A stretch of 64,000 nucleotides of DNA from NCBI RefSeq assembly GCF_003391095.1, contig NZ_CP031447.1, positions 744,001 to 808,000 of the forward strand, read 5' to 3'. The position numbers and the translations under genes were made by a program. The DNA is from Austwickia chelonae. Its GTDB lineage: Bacteria > Actinomycetota > Actinomycetes > Actinomycetales > Dermatophilaceae. Below are positions 57,361-64,000 of this stretch, piece after piece. The notes below the pieces were generated by a model. That model was not told where the DNA came from. It did no database searches and saw only the letters and a list, made by a program, of their open reading frames with translations. The stretch's first letter is position 1. Each line of letters opens with the position of its first letter.

Positions 57361-58394
57361 CCCCGGGGATGGCCTTGGCGATCTCCGTGCTGCTTCTGAT
57401 GGGGAATGCCTTCTTCGTGGGCGCGGAGTTCGCGGTGATGACGGCCCGGCGGAGTCAGCTTGAGCCTCTGGCACAGGAAGGACGGCGGTCGGCTCAGCTG
57501 GCTCTGGTCGCTGTGGAACATGCGTCGAGCTTGCTGGCCTGTGCGCAGTTGGGTATCACGGTCTGTTCGCTCTTGTTGGGAGCCTTGGCCGAGGACGCCA
57601 TCCATCATCTGGTGGCGCCGATGATTGCCCGGACGGGGCTCCCCGAGGGTGTGGCCCATGTGGTGGGGCTGTCGATGGCTTTGCTGATCGTGGCGTACTT
57701 CCATGTGGCCCTGGGGGAGATGGTGCCCAAGAACCTGGCCATCGCTGGGCCGGACCGAGCAGCCTTGTGGCTGGCACCGGCGTTGTTGTACGTCACCCGG
57801 GCCTTGGGGCCGGTGATCCGGGTTCTGGAATGGGTGGCCAAGTCCTTGGTCCGTGTCCTGGGGGTGGAACCTCAGGACGAGGTGAGTAGCGCGTATACGG
57901 CCGAGGAGGTCGACCGTATCGTCGTGGAATCCGCCAAGGAAGGACTTCTCGGGTTCGACCAGCATGGTCTTGCCCGGCGGGTGCTGGCCTTCGGGGAGCG
58001 CGTCGCGGCTGATGTCGCGGTTCCCTCGACCGACCTGGTGACCCTTGCCCGCGGGTGTACTCCGGAGGATGTGGAGCGGGTCGTGGCGAAGCACGGGTTC
58101 AGCAGGGTGCCCATCACGGACCTTTCCGGTGACCTGGCGGGCTATGTGCATCTGAAGGATGTGCTCTACGCCGATGAGGTGGAGCGGTCACAGACTCTGC
58201 CGTGGAAGAGGGTGCGCCCGCTGGCGACGGTGTCACCTCATGACGAGATCCAGGATGTCTTGGTGAGTATGCAGCTCAGCGGGGCTCATCTGGCCAGGGT
58301 CGTCGATCGTGACGGCGTGGTGACCGGGGTGGTCTTCCTGGAGGACGTCTTGGAGGAACTGGTGGGTGAGGTCACCGACTCGACCCGTCGGTGA
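57357..58394 (+). CDS. CNNM/CorC family membrane protein 2
   Basis: A 345-residue paralogue of the upstream gene with the DUF21 domain (about 1-190, FFVGAEFAVMTARRSQLEPL, GEMVPKNLAIA) and a CBS pair (about 210-335), but no C-terminal CorC_HlyC domain: it stops at VEDVLEELVGEVTD-like sequence. It probably acts with, or as a dimer partner of, the upstream protein. GTG start in a GTGA overlap. It converges on the SorC regulator gene with a 56-nt gap. Confidence 0.92.
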   Translation: MTPGMALAISVLLLMGNAFFVGAEFAVMTARRSQLEPLAQEGRRSAQLALVAVEHASSLLACAQLGITVCSLLLGALAEDAIHHLVAPMIARTGLPEGVAHVVGLSMALLIVAYFHVALGEMVPKNLAIAGPDRAALWLAPALLYVTRALGPVIRVLEWVAKSLVRVLGVEPQDEVSSAYTAEEVDRIVVESAKEGLLGFDQHGLARRVLAFGERVAADVAVPSTDLVTLARGCTPEDVERVVAKHGFSRVPITDLSGDLAGYVHLKDVLYADEVERSQTLPWKRVRPLATVSPHDEIQDVLVSMQLSGAHLARVVDRDGVVTGVVFLEDVLEELVGEVTDSTRR

Positions 58395-58450
58395 GTACGT
58401 CTGTGAGGAGGGAGCGATCCGAGGCCGTGGTGGAGACGGCGAGGCGTCGG

Positions 58451-59416
58451 TCAGGGCAGGGCGAGGACTGCTTGAGCGGTCGCGGTGTCGGTCACGAGCA
58501 GATCGACGTAGCCGCCGCGGAGCGCGCCCTGGATCGCCTGGGCCTTCTCTGTCCCGGCGGCGACGGCGACGACCTTGTCTATGGACTTCAACCGGGCCAA
58601 GGGGACGGCCATCACCCGGTCGCACAAGGAAGCCTGGATGTGGCGCCCGTTCGCATCGAAATGATGTCCGGAGATGTGGCCGACTGCGCCTAGCCCGGCC
58701 AAGTAGTCGCCTTCGGCGGGGGCCAACCATCCTTGGAAGATCGGGCCGGACACTCCGGCGCGGTCGATCGCCCCGATCCCGACGATGGCCACGTCGGCGT
58801 GGGAAGCCAGCGCCAAGGCATTGGCCACGGACTCCTCCCTGCGCAGCGCTTGGGCGAGCCGGGGCGAGCCGACCAGCAGCGGCGCAGGCATGAGTCGGTA
58901 GGTCGCGCCGAAACGTTCGGCGATGCGCCGGGTCACGTCCGGGGAGTCGGTGACCGGGCTGTCCTTCGACAGCGCGCCGATCATCTGGACGACGCACAAG
59001 TCGTGCAGCGACTGGTGCGGAAGCTGTTCGACCACGGCGCTCAAGGTGGTACCCGAGGAAGTGGCGAGCACAGTGGCTTGCCGACACACATCGACGAGGA
59101 CCTCTGCGGCGGTGGACGCGACAGCGGTGAGCGGGTTCATTCCTTCACCGCATTGGGCGACCCGGGCGTCACGCAGACCGAACCGGGAGCAGAGCGACTC
59201 CTCGAGGGCCATGGCGCGTTCGAGTGGGTGGCCGATGACGAAACGGACGATCTTCCGGCGCCGGGCCTCGGAGAGCAGCCGGGAGATCCGGGAACGGGAG
59301 AGGCAGATCCTCTTCCCGATCTCGTCCTGACTGAGCCCGTCCAAGTAGTACCACCGGGACACCTGGGCGAGGAGAGAGAGATGTTCACGAGCTTCCTGCA
59401 CGGGCCAAGTGTGCAC
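58451..59416 (-). CDS. SorC-family sugar-binding transcriptional regulator
   Basis: A 321-residue regulator. The HTH (about 25-60: LSQDEIGKRICLSRSRISRLL) precedes a SorC effector domain related to sugar-phosphate isomerases, with GTTLSAVVEQL, VVQMIGAL and LVTDTATAQAVL motifs. SorC proteins bind phosphorylated sugars and regulate sugar catabolism. It diverges from the lactonase-kinase operon, so it is the obvious local regulator. The GTG at 59416 lies inside a candidate operator (59412-59424); GTG 59401 is an alternative start. Confidence 0.92.
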   Translation of the reverse strand: MHTWPVQEAREHLSLLAQVSRWYYLDGLSQDEIGKRICLSRSRISRLLSEARRRKIVRFVIGHPLERAMALEESLCSRFGLRDARVAQCGEGMNPLTAVASTAAEVLVDVCRQATVLATSSGTTLSAVVEQLPHQSLHDLCVVQMIGALSKDSPVTDSPDVTRRIAERFGATYRLMPAPLLVGSPRLAQALRREESVANALALASHADVAIVGIGAIDRAGVSGPIFQGWLAPAEGDYLAGLGAVGHISGHHFDANGRHIQASLCDRVMAVPLARLKSIDKVVAVAAGTEKAQAIQGALRGGYVDLLVTDTATAQAVLALP

Positions 59417-59424
59417 GAATGTGC
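59412..59424. promoter_or_regulatory. Candidate SorC operator 1
   Basis: TGCACGAATGTGC, an imperfect inverted repeat (GCAC-N4-GTGC) at the start of the regulator gene. It matches operator 2 at 11 of 13 positions. Confidence 0.6.
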
Positions 59425-59507
59425 TTTTTAGAAGAAGAGCAGGATGACCACTGATCTTGTAAACAGCATCTTTTTGGTTATTTATCCGGGCCTATCTCCG
59501 CTAAATA

Positions 59508-59520
59508 TGCACAGATGTGC
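59508..59520. promoter_or_regulatory. Candidate SorC operator 2
   Basis: TGCACAGATGTGC, with GCACA/TGTGC arms. It lies 96 nt from operator 1 and 95 nt before the lactonase gene, in a locally AT-rich intergenic region. The pair suggests cooperative binding or looping by a SorC tetramer. Confidence 0.6.
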
Positions 59521-59615
59521 TTCTGCGGGTTGTGTCGACTCCTCTTTCCCGGCGTACATCTGAGAGCAGGCGGGCCGCATCTCTCGGGGGCCCTGGCACA
59601 AAGGAGTGACGGAAT

Positions 59616-60608
59616 ATGTCGTTCGTCCGCACCATCAAAGGTGACGTCGACCCTTCGACCCTCGGCGTGGTCAATGCCCACGACCATCTCATCCGCGTTG
59701 GTGCCGGTGAGGTCTACATCGACGGCGATCACATGCTCGACGACGTCGACAAGGCAGCACAGGAGGCCACCTACTTCGTCGAGGCCAGCAAGAACTGGTC
59801 CACCGGCGGCACCGTCATCGACATGTGCCCGGCCGCCTGCGGGCGTTCGATCACCAAGCTCAACGAGGTGGACGACAAGGTCGAGGACCTGCAGGTCGTC
59901 GTCGCTTCCGGGTTCCACCAGCAGAAGGTCTACCTCGAGGTCCACACCACCTGGGTGTACCAGTACACCGTCAACCAGATCGCCGATCTCCTCATCGCCG
60001 ACATCTGTGAGGGCGTCGACGAGTACGACTACATGGGCCCCTTGGTGAAGCGCAATGCCTCCAAAGCCGGCGTCCTGAAGTGGGCCACGGCCTACGGGAG
60101 GATCACCGACTGGGAGAAGAAGACCGGTGAAGCGGTCGTCATCGCCCACAAGGAGACCGGCTGCCCGATCAACACCCACACCTCGGCCGGAACCGCGGCC
60201 CTCGAGCAGGCCCGGTTCCTCCTCGGATTGGGTGCCGTCCCGGAGAAGACCGCCATCGGGCACGTCCAGCGCAATGCTGATGTCTGGTACCTCGAGCAGA
60301 TCATGAAGCTCGGTTGCTACCTCGAGCTCGATGGCACCAACCGCATCAAGTACCTACCCGACCACCACCGGGTCAACCTGGTCCGTTCCTTCGAGGCGGA
60401 CGGCTTCGGCAAGCAGGTCCTCCTGGGTACCGACTCCGGAAAAGCTTCGTACCAGAAGGTCTACGGGTCGGTCACCGGCATCGACTTCGACCCGGCCGTC
60501 TTCGCCCCCCGCCTCATCGACGAGGGCGTCGACCGCGAGTACGTCCAGGACCTCCTGGTCGGCAACGCCCGTGAGTTCTTCGCCTTCGCCGATGGGAAAC
60601 AGCAGTGA
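59616..60608 (+). CDS. Phosphotriesterase-family lactonase
   Basis: A 330-residue TIM-barrel metalloenzyme. The metal site is complete: HxH at H22/H24 (VNAHDHLI), bridging Lys K155 (GVLKWATAYGRI), H188 (NTHTSAG), H216 (GHVQRN) and D273 (GTDSGKASY). The pattern AGV-K-YGRIT is shared with the lactonase branch of COG1735, which opens five- and six-carbon sugar phospho-lactones. In the ascorbate pathway the equivalent step uses the unrelated UlaG. AAAGGAG precedes the ATG. It overlaps the UlaD-like gene by 4 nt. Confidence 0.88.
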   Translation: MSFVRTIKGDVDPSTLGVVNAHDHLIRVGAGEVYIDGDHMLDDVDKAAQEATYFVEASKNWSTGGTVIDMCPAACGRSITKLNEVDDKVEDLQVVVASGFHQQKVYLEVHTTWVYQYTVNQIADLLIADICEGVDEYDYMGPLVKRNASKAGVLKWATAYGRITDWEKKTGEAVVIAHKETGCPINTHTSAGTAALEQARFLLGLGAVPEKTAIGHVQRNADVWYLEQIMKLGCYLELDGTNRIKYLPDHHRVNLVRSFEADGFGKQVLLGTDSGKASYQKVYGSVTGIDFDPAVFAPRLIDEGVDREYVQDLLVGNAREFFAFADGKQQ

Positions 60609-61264
60609 CCTCCCCGAGGTTGCAGATCGCGCTCGACACTCCGGACCTCCCCAGCGCACTGCGGCCACTGCAGCAGGCCGCGCCGGCCATCGACGTCATC
60701 GAGGTCGGGACGGTGCTCTGCCTGGCCGAAGGGATGTCCGCAGTGCGTGCCGTCCGAGCAGCCTTCCCCGAGACCCCCGTCCTGGCGGACATCCGGATCG
60801 CGGAGGCCGGGAAGATCCTCTCCACGATGGCTTTCGAGGCCGGTGCTTCCCTGGTGTCGGTCGTCGCCGGAGCCAGCCTGGAGACGGTCCGCCAGGTCGT
60901 CGCCGTGGCCCGGACGCACGGCGGTGAGGTGCAGGTTGAGCTCGCCGATGAGTGGTACGACCCCGAGCGGGCCCGCACCTGGCGGGAACTCGGTGTCGAG
61001 CATGTCATCGTCAAACGTTCCCGGGACCGGGAAGCCTCCGGCGACCTCTCCTGGGGAGCGGAGGATCTCGCCCGGGTCGACGAACTGGCCCAGATGGGTT
61101 TCACCGTCACCATCACCGGCGGGATCACCGCCGCTGATCTGGCCACCTTCGCCGGGCATCCGGTCGGTATCGTCATCGCCGGACGCTCTGTCGTCGGCGC
61201 CGCCGATCCACTTGCAGCCGCCCGCACGCTCAAGGACGAGATGACCAGGGTGTGGGCCGGATGA
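60605..61264 (+). CDS. ulaD: UlaD-like decarboxylase (3-keto-L-gulonate-6-phosphate type) with altered motif
   Basis: A 219-residue OMP-decarboxylase-superfamily barrel that aligns almost without gaps to E. coli UlaD as I recall it: QIALD (D11), IEVGT (E33), VELA (E112), VTITGGI and IAGRS. The canonical D-x-K-x-x-D motif (D62, K64, D67) reads D-I-R-I-A-E here, so K64 is Arg and D67 is Glu, and the residue at H136 is Lys (K137). Metal ligands are kept. It probably acts on a 3-keto sugar-acid phosphate or performs a related enolate reaction, but the exact chemistry is in doubt. Confidence 0.85.
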   Translation: MTSPRLQIALDTPDLPSALRPLQQAAPAIDVIEVGTVLCLAEGMSAVRAVRAAFPETPVLADIRIAEAGKILSTMAFEAGASLVSVVAGASLETVRQVVAVARTHGGEVQVELADEWYDPERARTWRELGVEHVIVKRSRDREASGDLSWGAEDLARVDELAQMGFTVTITGGITAADLATFAGHPVGIVIAGRSVVGAADPLAAARTLKDEMTRVWAG

Positions 61265-62862
61265 GCGCACTCGCAGCTGTCACCGATCTTCCGGAGGACG
61301 CAGGCTCTGCCGCGGTTCCCTGCGTCGAGCTCGGTATCTACGAGAAGGCGCTGTGCTTCAACGGCTCCTACGACGACCTCTTCGCCCAGGTGGCGAGGGG
61401 AGGTTTCGCCTTCATCGACCTGTCCGTCGACGAGAGCGCCGAGCGCGCGGCCCGGCTGAACTGGACGATGGCCGAGCGTGTGGCCGTCCGTCAGGCAGCA
61501 GCCCGCGCCGGTATCGCCTTGGGCGGTCTGTGCCTGTCCCTGCACCGCAGGGTCGGACCAGGTAGTAGTGACCCGGTGGTTCGCGAGGAAGCCCGTACGG
61601 TGCTCTTCCAAGGGATCGACCTGGCTGCGGACCTGGGCATCCCCGTGGTGCAACTCGCCGGTTACTACAACTATTACGAGAAGGCGCATCCTCAGGCACG
61701 CGAGTTCTACGTCGACTGTCTCCGCAAAGGGGCCGAGCACGCAGCCCGTCGCGGGATCCTCCTGGGTATCGAGAATGTCGACGGTCACGACATCGACTCG
61801 GTCTCCGAGGCGCTGGCCGTGGTCGAACAGATCGATTCGCCGTGGTTGCAGTTGTACCCGGATGTCGGCAATATCGCCGAGCAGGGGCTGCCGATGGAGG
61901 CCGAGCTCGCCCGGGGCGAAGGCCGGATGCTGGCGATCCATGTCAAGGACGTTCGCCGTGGCGAGCCGCGTCGAGTGCCGATGGGCGGCGGGATCGTCGA
62001 CTGGGATGTCGCCTTCGCCGAGTTGGCACGGCAGGGCTGGTCCGGTCGGATGATGATCGAGATGTGGAATGACGACGCCGAAGGTGGCCTCGAGCGGGCG
62101 GTCTGCGCGCGGGAGTTCATCGAGGGTCGGCTTGCTCATGCCGGGGTCGTCGTCTCCACCACGCGGGTACCTGCGGGCCAGGAACTCCCGGCTTCGGTCG
62201 TACGCCTTCGTGAAGAGGTCTGCCGGGGCAACCTGGAACTGCCCAAGCACGGTCTGGTGGCCTGGACCGGGGGCAATCTGTCGGCGCGTGACCCACAGAC
62301 CGGTCTGATCGCGATCAAACCTTCGGGGATGCTCTACGACGACATGAAACCCACCGACATGGTGGTGGTCGATCTCGACGGCAAGGTGGTCGCTGGGGAT
62401 CGCGGTCCCAGCTCGGACACCGCATCCCATCTCGCGGTGTACCGGGAACGACCGGACGTGATGTCGATCGTGCACACCCATTCGCGGTATGCCACGGCCT
62501 TCGCTGCCGTGGGAGAGCCGATCCCGTGCTGTCTGACCGCCATCGCCGACGAGTTCGGCGGTGACATCCCCTGCGGAGGATATGCCTCCATCGGCGGGGA
62601 CGAGATCGGCGCCGAGATCGTCCGTTCCATCGGACGTTCCCCGGCCATCGTGATGCGCCAGCACGGCGTCTTCACGGTCGGACGTAACATCGACAAGGCC
62701 CTGCAAGCTGCCGTCATGGTCGAGGACGTCGCGGCGACCGTGGCGATCGCGCGTGGTCTTGGCGCGGTCACCCGGCTGCCCGAGGAAGAGATCGAAGCGA
62801 ACTGGGACCGCTACCAGAACCGCTATGGCACCGCGAACGCGAGCAAGGGCGTGACACGATGA
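61261..62862 (+). CDS. Fused UlaE-like 3-epimerase and UlaF/AraD-like 4-epimerase
   Basis: A 533-residue two-domain enzyme. Residues about 20-295 match L-xylulose-5-phosphate 3-epimerase (ELGIYEKAL, CLSLHRR, GIPVVQLAGYYNYYEK, LYPDVGN, AIHVKD, IEMWN). Residues about 312-525 match L-ribulose-5-phosphate 4-epimerase/class II aldolases: GNLSARD, IKPSG, SSDTASH, zinc site H405-T-H407 plus H468 (RQHGVF), and AD-EFGGDIPC. A 15-20 residue Val/Thr/Pro linker joins them. Together they convert L-xylulose 5-P via L-ribulose 5-P to D-xylulose 5-P. The frame has no internal stop; the ATG at 61261 overlaps ulaD. Confidence 0.88.
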   Translation: MSALAAVTDLPEDAGSAAVPCVELGIYEKALCFNGSYDDLFAQVARGGFAFIDLSVDESAERAARLNWTMAERVAVRQAAARAGIALGGLCLSLHRRVGPGSSDPVVREEARTVLFQGIDLAADLGIPVVQLAGYYNYYEKAHPQAREFYVDCLRKGAEHAARRGILLGIENVDGHDIDSVSEALAVVEQIDSPWLQLYPDVGNIAEQGLPMEAELARGEGRMLAIHVKDVRRGEPRRVPMGGGIVDWDVAFAELARQGWSGRMMIEMWNDDAEGGLERAVCAREFIEGRLAHAGVVVSTTRVPAGQELPASVVRLREEVCRGNLELPKHGLVAWTGGNLSARDPQTGLIAIKPSGMLYDDMKPTDMVVVDLDGKVVAGDRGPSSDTASHLAVYRERPDVMSIVHTHSRYATAFAAVGEPIPCCLTAIADEFGGDIPCGGYASIGGDEIGAEIVRSIGRSPAIVMRQHGVFTVGRNIDKALQAAVMVEDVAATVAIARGLGAVTRLPEEEIEANWDRYQNRYGTANASKGVTR

Positions 62863-63809
62863 CGACCTACGACCTGGCCACTTTCGGTGAGGGACAGATC
62901 AGGCTGACCGTCGGCAAAGGCGACCGGTTGAGCACAGCGACCCAGCTACGGATGACTGCGGCGGGTTCCGAGGCCAATGTCGCCGGCTTGCTGGCCCAGC
63001 TTTCCCGGCGTACGACCTGGGCGTCGGTGATCCCGACGACTGATCTGGGTACTCGGGTGATGGGGGAGTACCGATCCGTCGGAGTCGACCTGTCCCATGT
63101 CATCCGGACCGGTGATGAGCGGATCGCTCTGTACTTCATGGAGCCCGGTGATCCGCCCATGCCGGCTCGGGTGACCTACGACCGGTTGCACACCAAGTTC
63201 CGGGAGATCACTCCGGAGACTTTCGACTGGGACGGATTGCTGGATACCCGGGTGCTCTTCGTCACCGGTATCACGGCCTCGCTGACCGAGCAGACTGCAG
63301 CCGTGGTCACCCATGCGGTGGAGCAGGCGGCAGCTCGGGGGGTCGATGTGGCTCTGGATGTCAACTATCGCAGCTTGCTGTGGAGTCCTGAACAGGCGCG
63401 TTCGGTGTTGGAACCGCTGCTGGACAAGGTGTCGATCCTCTTCTGCTCTCGGGCCGACGGTACGAAGGTCTTCGGGATCGATGGGGACGGGCCCACGGTG
63501 AACCGCCTCCTGTACGAGTGGAGCGGAGTGCGCCATGTGGTGTCGACCGATGCCACTGCGGGCGTCTACTACTGCGGTGTCGAGGGCCAGGAGATCTACG
63601 AGGTGCAGCCGGTGCCGGTGATCGACCGTCCTGGAGCGGGAGATTCCTTCGTGGCGGGTTGTCTGCACGGCTATCTGGACGGAGAGGTGAAGGCCGGGAT
63701 CGGTTATGGCCTGCGGACCTCGAAGTTCGCGCTGACCCATCACGGTGATCTCACCCATGTCTCGGCGACCGAGTTGGCGATCCCGACGACCACGGACATC
63801 GTGCGCTGA
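62859..63809 (+). CDS. PfkB-family sugar kinase
   Basis: A 316-residue ribokinase-type kinase. The N-terminal GEGQIRLTVGKGDRL and SEANVAGLLAQL regions bind substrate; the C-terminal DRPGAGDSFVAG signature has catalytic base D262. The TDATAGVYYCG loop contacts ATP. It resembles 2-keto-3-deoxygluconate kinases in its substrate region (AGSEANVA, LGTRVMGEYRSVGVDLSHV). It may phosphorylate the sugar acid or lactone that enters this pathway. It overlaps the fusion gene by 4 nt and ends the operon seen here. Confidence 0.9.
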   Translation: MTTYDLATFGEGQIRLTVGKGDRLSTATQLRMTAAGSEANVAGLLAQLSRRTTWASVIPTTDLGTRVMGEYRSVGVDLSHVIRTGDERIALYFMEPGDPPMPARVTYDRLHTKFREITPETFDWDGLLDTRVLFVTGITASLTEQTAAVVTHAVEQAAARGVDVALDVNYRSLLWSPEQARSVLEPLLDKVSILFCSRADGTKVFGIDGDGPTVNRLLYEWSGVRHVVSTDATAGVYYCGVEGQEIYEVQPVPVIDRPGAGDSFVAGCLHGYLDGEVKAGIGYGLRTSKFALTHHGDLTHVSATELAIPTTTDIVR

Positions 63810-63886
63810 CCCTGCAGCACGGGGTGTCCTCTCGAGGCGAAGTCTTTTGCGGTGGGACGGCCGGCGTTGTCCGGGCGCCGCCGTCA

Positions 63887-63930
63887 CCTCGGAGCCAGTG
63901 ACGGGTCCTGTTCCTGTGCTGGCTCCGAGG
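63887..63930 (+). terminator. Possible terminator of the lactonase-kinase operon
   Basis: Perfect 12-bp arms (CCTCGGAGCCAG at 63887-63898 and its complement at 63919-63930) enclose a 20-nt loop, about 80 nt after the kinase stop. No gene start was found in 63810-64000. Confidence 0.5.
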
Positions 63931-64000
63931 TCGGCCGTATCGATTCGCCTTCACGCGGCTCCGGGTCATGTGGCCGCGCTATTTTCCACAACGATGTGAA

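Noticed and set aside
61200-61300. Possible frameshift joining ulaD and the epimerase gene
   Set aside because: The ulaD stop and the next ATG overlap cleanly as ATGA and both proteins have normal ends.
60514-62706. 730-codon minus-strand frame opposite ulaD and the epimerase fusion
   Set aside because: Both sense genes have intact catalytic motifs and 4-nt overlaps; the antisense frame has no recognisable domain or ribosome-binding site.

Overview
The window is high-GC DNA with coding on both strands and strong actinobacterial signatures: a KGD-type 2-oxoglutarate decarboxylase, an acyl-CoA carboxylase set (AccA3, AccD, AccE, BirA), LpdA, PurK/PurE next to an LCP protein, and many apparently leaderless starts placed 6-7 nt behind a TANNNT box. 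From memory, pmmB-punA-lpdA, accA-maf-accE-accD-birA and purK-purE also lie close together in Mycobacterium, so most of the window looks like core chromosome. My guess is a Micrococcales member (Dermatophilaceae/Intrasporangiaceae-like); the family level is weak. I saw no rRNA, tRNA, CRISPR array, transposase or phage gene.

Layout. 1-4474 (-): a translationally coupled membrane operon (membrane protein, DUF4129, DUF4350, MoxR, DUF58; the last is cut by the window edge). 4684-5334: a PH-like membrane protein. 5383-9502: phospho-sugar mutase, purine nucleoside phosphorylase and LpdA. 9549-12614: antitoxin-like small protein, biotin carboxylase subunit AccA and an aldo/keto reductase. 12773-20240 (-): a complete Dpp/Opp-type peptide ABC importer followed by tryptophanase. 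20710-21810: an orphan flagellin-like protein. 22070-24890: acyl-CoA dehydrogenase plus a carboxyltransferase. 24931-30177: Maf, DUF885, AccE, AccD and divergent BirA. 30185-33949: adenylate cyclase, enoyl-CoA hydratase and a two-component system. 34011-37030: PurK, PurE and an LLM oxidoreductase.

37475-49694 is a cell-surface polysaccharide region: LCP ligase, two glycosyltransferases and a hexapeptide acyltransferase on +; an O-antigen-ligase-like protein, the three UDP-N-acetyl-L-fucosamine enzymes (FnlA/CapE, FnlB/CapF, FnlC/CapG-type) and a membrane FlaA1/CapD-type dehydratase on -. Between the two halves sits a TMEM165/GDT1 cation transporter whose leader carries a yybP-ykoY (manganese) riboswitch. 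49836-58394 holds a quinone-reductase-like MDR protein, an SGNH hydrolase, a DUF6104 protein, KGD and two CNNM/CorC proteins.

The most unusual region is 58451-63809: a SorC-type regulator diverges from a tightly coupled four-gene operon encoding a phosphotriesterase-family lactonase, a UlaD-like decarboxylase with an altered catalytic motif, a single polypeptide fusing UlaE-like 3-epimerase to UlaF-like 4-epimerase, and a PfkB kinase. It looks like an ascorbate/keto-gulonate-type route to D-xylulose 5-phosphate assembled from non-standard parts, with two matching candidate operators in the divergent promoter. Other points worth a second look are a phospho-sugar mutase without its catalytic serine, overlapping divergent leaderless promoters for accD and birA, and long perfect hairpins at convergent gene ends.
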